A DNA stretch of 15,891 bases from MGIIb-O3 sp046710875 (GTDB taxonomy: Archaea > Thermoplasmatota > Poseidoniia > Poseidoniales > Thalassarchaeaceae): assembly GCA_046710875.1 (NCBI GenBank), contig JBKEHQ010000028.1:1-15891 (forward strand), read 5' to 3'. Each line of letters opens with the position of its first letter. Position 1 is the first letter of the stretch. The position numbers were made by a program, and so were the translations under genes. Shown here in pieces: positions 12,688 through 15,891 of the stretch. The notes under the pieces were generated by a model. It was not told the DNA's origin and did no database searches. It saw only the letters and a list, made by a program, of their open reading frames with translations.

Positions 12688-15600
12688 TTACCTCGCCTCG
12701 TCCTTATTGGCCTTATATATCCAGATTCCTTATTCTTACGCTCATCTATTGTTAGATATCTAGGTTGCGGAGGAGGGGCATGTTGGTCCATACCGGGTAA
12801 ACCTCCTTCCAATTTAACTTCTATCCCATATGCTTCCATCATGTCTTCAGCATTTTCCTCATCCTCATTTTTTTGCCTCATAACTAACCATCCAAGTATC
12901 GATACGGCTGTTACTAAAGCAACAATTCCCCAATTTTCTTTTCTTGGAATTAAATCTTCATATGTCAAATCAGCAAGTGTTTTTGGTTCTGAATCATCTC
13001 TAATTGATAATACTGTAATGACATAATCTTTCGTAGAGCATACATTAACTCCATCACAAACTTGAACTGATATTCTTACATCTCCTGGTTTTTCCCAATT
13101 TCGGCCTTCCCAATTTATCCAATCATTTCTATAATTACCATCATAATTGGAATCTTCAAAAACATTCATATCCCATTTTATAATTAATAAATCTGCTAAA
13201 TTTACATCACGGTCATTTGAATAATTCCCATCTCCATCTGAATCATCACTATTATCAACATCCATCCAAGCTCCAATTCCAGAATCTAAATCATAATCTG
13301 AGAAATTAATATTTAAGTTAATTTCATCTCCTACGGTAACATATTCTTCATTTATTGGACTAATTGATGTTATTTTGGGAGCCTCTGAAACATGGACGGT
13401 GAGGTAAGTAGTGTTTGACTCTCCCCCTTCGAAATTATCTAATACGGTAAAACTAATTTTATAAATCCCCGGCAATTCATAACTATGCCATGCGGTTGGC
13501 CCCAAATATGTTGGCGATGCATCTCCAAAATCCCATATCCATTTAGTAATTCCATTCCAATTTGGGTCATCTTTATTGGTAGAGGATTTTCCTATGAAAT
13601 TAATGTCAGAGTCGAAACTCTTGCTTCCATCAAACATTATAGGCATATTGGGCGACACAAATATCCCTCCATCTTCTAAGTTTGATACTTGCCAGGTTAT
13701 GATACTCAAATCATCAGGTATGAAATTCAACATAGTTTGATTAATACTTGGTTGCATGTATTCTATTATCGGAACTGGCAATGGATTCTCTATTCTAAAA
13801 TAGTACGACTTTATTGCTGATTCTAATCCTCTTTCATCAGTAATCATAAGGCTAATTGAATAAATTCCTGGAATTGTAAATGTCCTGCTTATTGACGAAA
13901 TATTGTATATGGCTTCATCCATATCGGATACATTCCAGGCAAACGAAAGTTTTGACGAATCTCCATCTGGATCAAATGATAAACTTTCGAAAAAGTATGT
14001 AGTATCTGTCAAACCATCACTAGGGCGATTAAATACGGCAACGGGGCGCTGATTATATACTTCTACTTGAAAACTATATGATGAGGAATTTCCATCATCA
14101 TCAGTAACTTCTAAAGTAATATTTTTCAATCCTGGATTACGCCAACTCACATGAGGATTGGATTCAAATATTTTTTCATTTGAAAAATCAGATGTTAAAT
14201 TGGCACCAGATTCAGAAATATTGACTCCTCCTTCAAATATCCATTCATGACTTATGATGATGCCATCCGAATCAACAAATATATCTGGCATTCTTAATGG
14301 AGTTAATGTATCCGTTTCTAATGTTTCATAAAATATTAACTTTGGAACTCTGTTTAGTACTTTTACTTGTATGGATTTTTCGGCAAAGTACTTGCCATCA
14401 TCAACTGTTAAAGTTACTTGATATACAACTCCGTCTGAATCGCCATCTATCCATGAATGATCAATTTCATAGAGTCCAGTACTCGAATCAATACTTCCAT
14501 CTCCCCAATCCCATGAATAGTTCAAATTTTCGATCGGTACATTATCTATCGTTTCAATAGCTGAAAACCTAATATTTTGTTTTGTATAAATTACCAATTC
14601 GTCGAATATTTCTAAACCTTCAATTGATATTACTGGTTCAGGCATACTTGTATCATTGACGAAAACAGTCCAAATTTGCGACTCAGAGTAATATCCACCC
14701 TTATCCTTTACGATAAGTACAATCGTATAATTATTTTCAACATTATAGTTATGTGTTGGATTCTTTAAATTTGAATATTTTCCATCTCCAAGGTCCCAAA
14801 TATATGCAGCCGGAGTATCATTATGGTTGAAGGAACCATTTTCTATGCCAAATCCCCATTCATCATAACCACCTCCGTATATGTAAACATCCATCCAAGT
14901 TTGTGTATTATTTGTAGAAACGGATCCTGATGCGGCTGGAATCATATTGGCTAAGTTCTGAGGCAGAGAATAAGCAGAATCTTGAAGTCTGCCATTAATG
15001 TCATAAATACTAACTCCAAAAGTCCAATCTCCTGAATAAGGAGGAGTAAACCATACTATATCGACTGCTGAATTACCTTTTTCAGTACTTACTTCTAAAT
15101 TTACACTATCAATTAATGTATTATTTAAATATGCTTCAAATCTAACTTCGATCAATTCATAAAATGCCTCTGAAGCCACTTCAAAAGCAATCTCTATACT
15201 ATCTTCCATCAAATCATTATCTCTGTCAAATGAATTTATTGACTTTATGGAAACTTCAGCGGACTCCTTAATTAATTCTGCGCTCACAATGAATGATGCT
15301 TCAGGATATGATCCAGGCATTATTCCACAGTTTACAAAATTATAATCGCAATCGTCAGTTGGGGAATTATACCATACTAAAAGTACTACTTCACTTGTTA
15401 AATTACCAAAATCTTGAACTAAACCTGTCCCTTTTCCAGTACTGGCATCTATTCTCAATTTTGTCATAGCCCAAGTTCCAGTTACGGACTCCTTTACTAG
15501 TAGTGAGCCAGCAAATCCAAATTGAGTAGGTGAAATCATTATACTCAATGGTTCACCAGTACCTTGACTAAATTCATATGACCTTAGTCCCCAGCCTTCT

Positions 15601-15891
15601 ATGCTTTCCGAATCACTTTGCCAATTATTATCCCATTGGTCATTCATATCACTCAGTTGCACTCGGCAAATAGATCCCTCTTGACATTCATCAGTCAGAT
15701 CGAGATTTGAAAATCCTAAAACTCCTTGTGGACTGTCTAATGTGACCGCTGCACTAAAATTAGCAAAAATATCATTCATATTTGTTCCTATTGAAATTGC
15801 TCCCGGCCCTGAATTAATGGCTAAATTTTCAATTGAAACGCCTCCTACTGCGGTATCTGCAACTAATTGCTGAATCGCATTACTCCCTCCT
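12684..15891 (-). CDS. Large PKD-repeat cell-surface protein (5' end outside window)
   Basis: About 1068 residues are visible and the reading frame stays open to the right edge, so the start is not in the window. The Met encoded at 15779 is internal: 37 more codons upstream encode plausible protein and no signal peptide follows that Met. Counting from it, PKD-like beta-sandwich domains lie at about 322-376 (WDLGDG), 402-476 (WDWGDG), 480-576, 578-664 and 705-798 (WDFGDA). A last domain at about 800-925 contains Asp-rich, calcium-type loops (DNSDDSDGDGNYSND). One transmembrane helix (950-967) is followed by a cytoplasmic tail with APPPQPRYLTIDERKN and a basic end, RPIRTRRGK. Many N-x-S/T sites suggest glycosylation. 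The protein would project from the cell, for adhesion or binding of extracellular polymers. It overlaps the next gene by four bases. Confidence 0.85.
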   Translation of the reverse strand, partial: GGSNAIQQLVADTAVGGVSIENLAINSGPGAISIGTNMNDIFANFSAAVTLDSPQGVLGFSNLDLTDECQEGSICRVQLSDMNDQWDNNWQSDSESIEGWGLRSYEFSQGTGEPLSIMISPTQFGFAGSLLVKESVTGTWAMTKLRIDASTGKGTGLVQDFGNLTSEVVLLVWYNSPTDDCDYNFVNCGIMPGSYPEASFIVSAELIKESAEVSIKSINSFDRDNDLMEDSIEIAFEVASEAFYELIEVRFEAYLNNTLIDSVNLEVSTEKGNSAVDIVWFTPPYSGDWTFGVSIYDINGRLQDSAYSLPQNLANMIPAASGSVSTNNTQTWMDVYIYGGGYDEWGFGIENGSFNHNDTPAAYIWDLGDGKYSNLKNPTHNYNVENNYTIVLIVKDKGGYYSESQIWTVFVNDTSMPEPVISIEGLEIFDELVIYTKQNIRFSAIETIDNVPIENLNYSWDWGDGSIDSSTGLYEIDHSWIDGDSDGVVYQVTLTVDDGKYFAEKSIQVKVLNRVPKLIFYETLETDTLTPLRMPDIFVDSDGIIISHEWIFEGGVNISESGANLTSDFSNEKIFESNPHVSWRNPGLKNITLEVTDDDGNSSSYSFQVEVYNQRPVAVFNRPSDGLTDTTYFFESLSFDPDGDSSKLSFAWNVSDMDEAIYNISSISRTFTIPGIYSISLMITDERGLESAIKSYYFRIENPLPVPIIEYMQPSINQTMLNFIPDDLSIITWQVSNLEDGGIFVSPNMPIMFDGSKSFDSDINFIGKSSTNKDDPNWNGITKWIWDFGDASPTYLGPTAWHSYELPGIYKISFTVLDNFEGGESNTTYLTVHVSEAPKITSISPINEEYVTVGDEINLNINFSDYDLDSGIGAWMDVDNSDDSDGDGNYSNDRDVNLADLLIIKWDMNVFEDSNYDGNYRNDWINWEGRNWEKPGDVRISVQVCDGVNVCSTKDYVITVLSIRDDSEPKTLADLTYEDLIPRKENWGIVALVTAVSILGWLVMRQKNEDEENAEDMMEAYGIEVKLEGGLPGMDQHAPPPQPRYLTIDERKNKESGYIRPIRTRRGK

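Noticed and set aside
15777..15779. ATG as the true start of the PKD protein
   Set aside because: The frame is open for 37 codons further to the window edge and no signal peptide follows this Met.
1..15891. CRISPR array, insertion sequence, integrase or prophage genes
   Set aside because: No regularly spaced repeats, transposase motifs or terminal inverted repeats were seen by reading both strands.

Overview
This is an AT-rich archaeal chromosome segment. Archaeal-only housekeeping genes (ribosomal protein L10e, an archaeal-type purine phosphoribosyltransferase, the Dph2 diphthamide enzyme) sit beside a bacterial-type DNA gyrase pair and large PKD-domain surface proteins. TATA-like promoters, Shine-Dalgarno sites, short intergenic gaps and overlapping genes point the same way. 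The combination best fits a marine, Thermoplasmata-related euryarchaeote (Marine Group II or III, Ca. Poseidoniia-like). The lineage is an inference from gene content, not from a marker-gene tree.

Layout from the left. A small two-helix membrane protein (95-385, +) faces a minus-strand cluster rpl10e-hpt-dph2 (2866 down to 617). The gap between them holds decayed debris of a tandem duplication, including a broken second copy of the dph2 3' end. Next on the minus strand are a DMT/EamA permease following aroA (EPSP synthase), then a membrane-anchored DUF4105 (Lnb-like, papain-fold) protein, a tRNA-Ser(GCU) with encoded CCA, and the overlapping pair gyrB-gyrA. gyrA starts at TTG behind a full Shine-Dalgarno site that lies inside the gyrB coding sequence.

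gyrB and aroD (3-dehydroquinate dehydratase, +) are divergent. They share about 200 bp that carries a perfect 10-bp inverted repeat, a second weaker hairpin, and a TATA-like box placed so that aroD mRNA would be leaderless. aroD ends 1 bp from a convergent minus-strand pair: a very large PKD-repeat surface protein whose 5' end runs off the right edge of the window, and a smaller signal-peptide protein with one C-terminal helix that starts inside its stop codon.

How the genes relate. rpl10e and dph2 both serve translation (ribosome and EF-2 modification), with purine salvage between them. aroA and aroD serve the shikimate pathway but are far apart here. gyrA/gyrB form one gyrase. The right-hand surface pair and the DUF4105 protein are the least understood parts. 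No CRISPR array, insertion sequence, integrase or rRNA was seen, and no gene-free stretch exceeds 300 bp.
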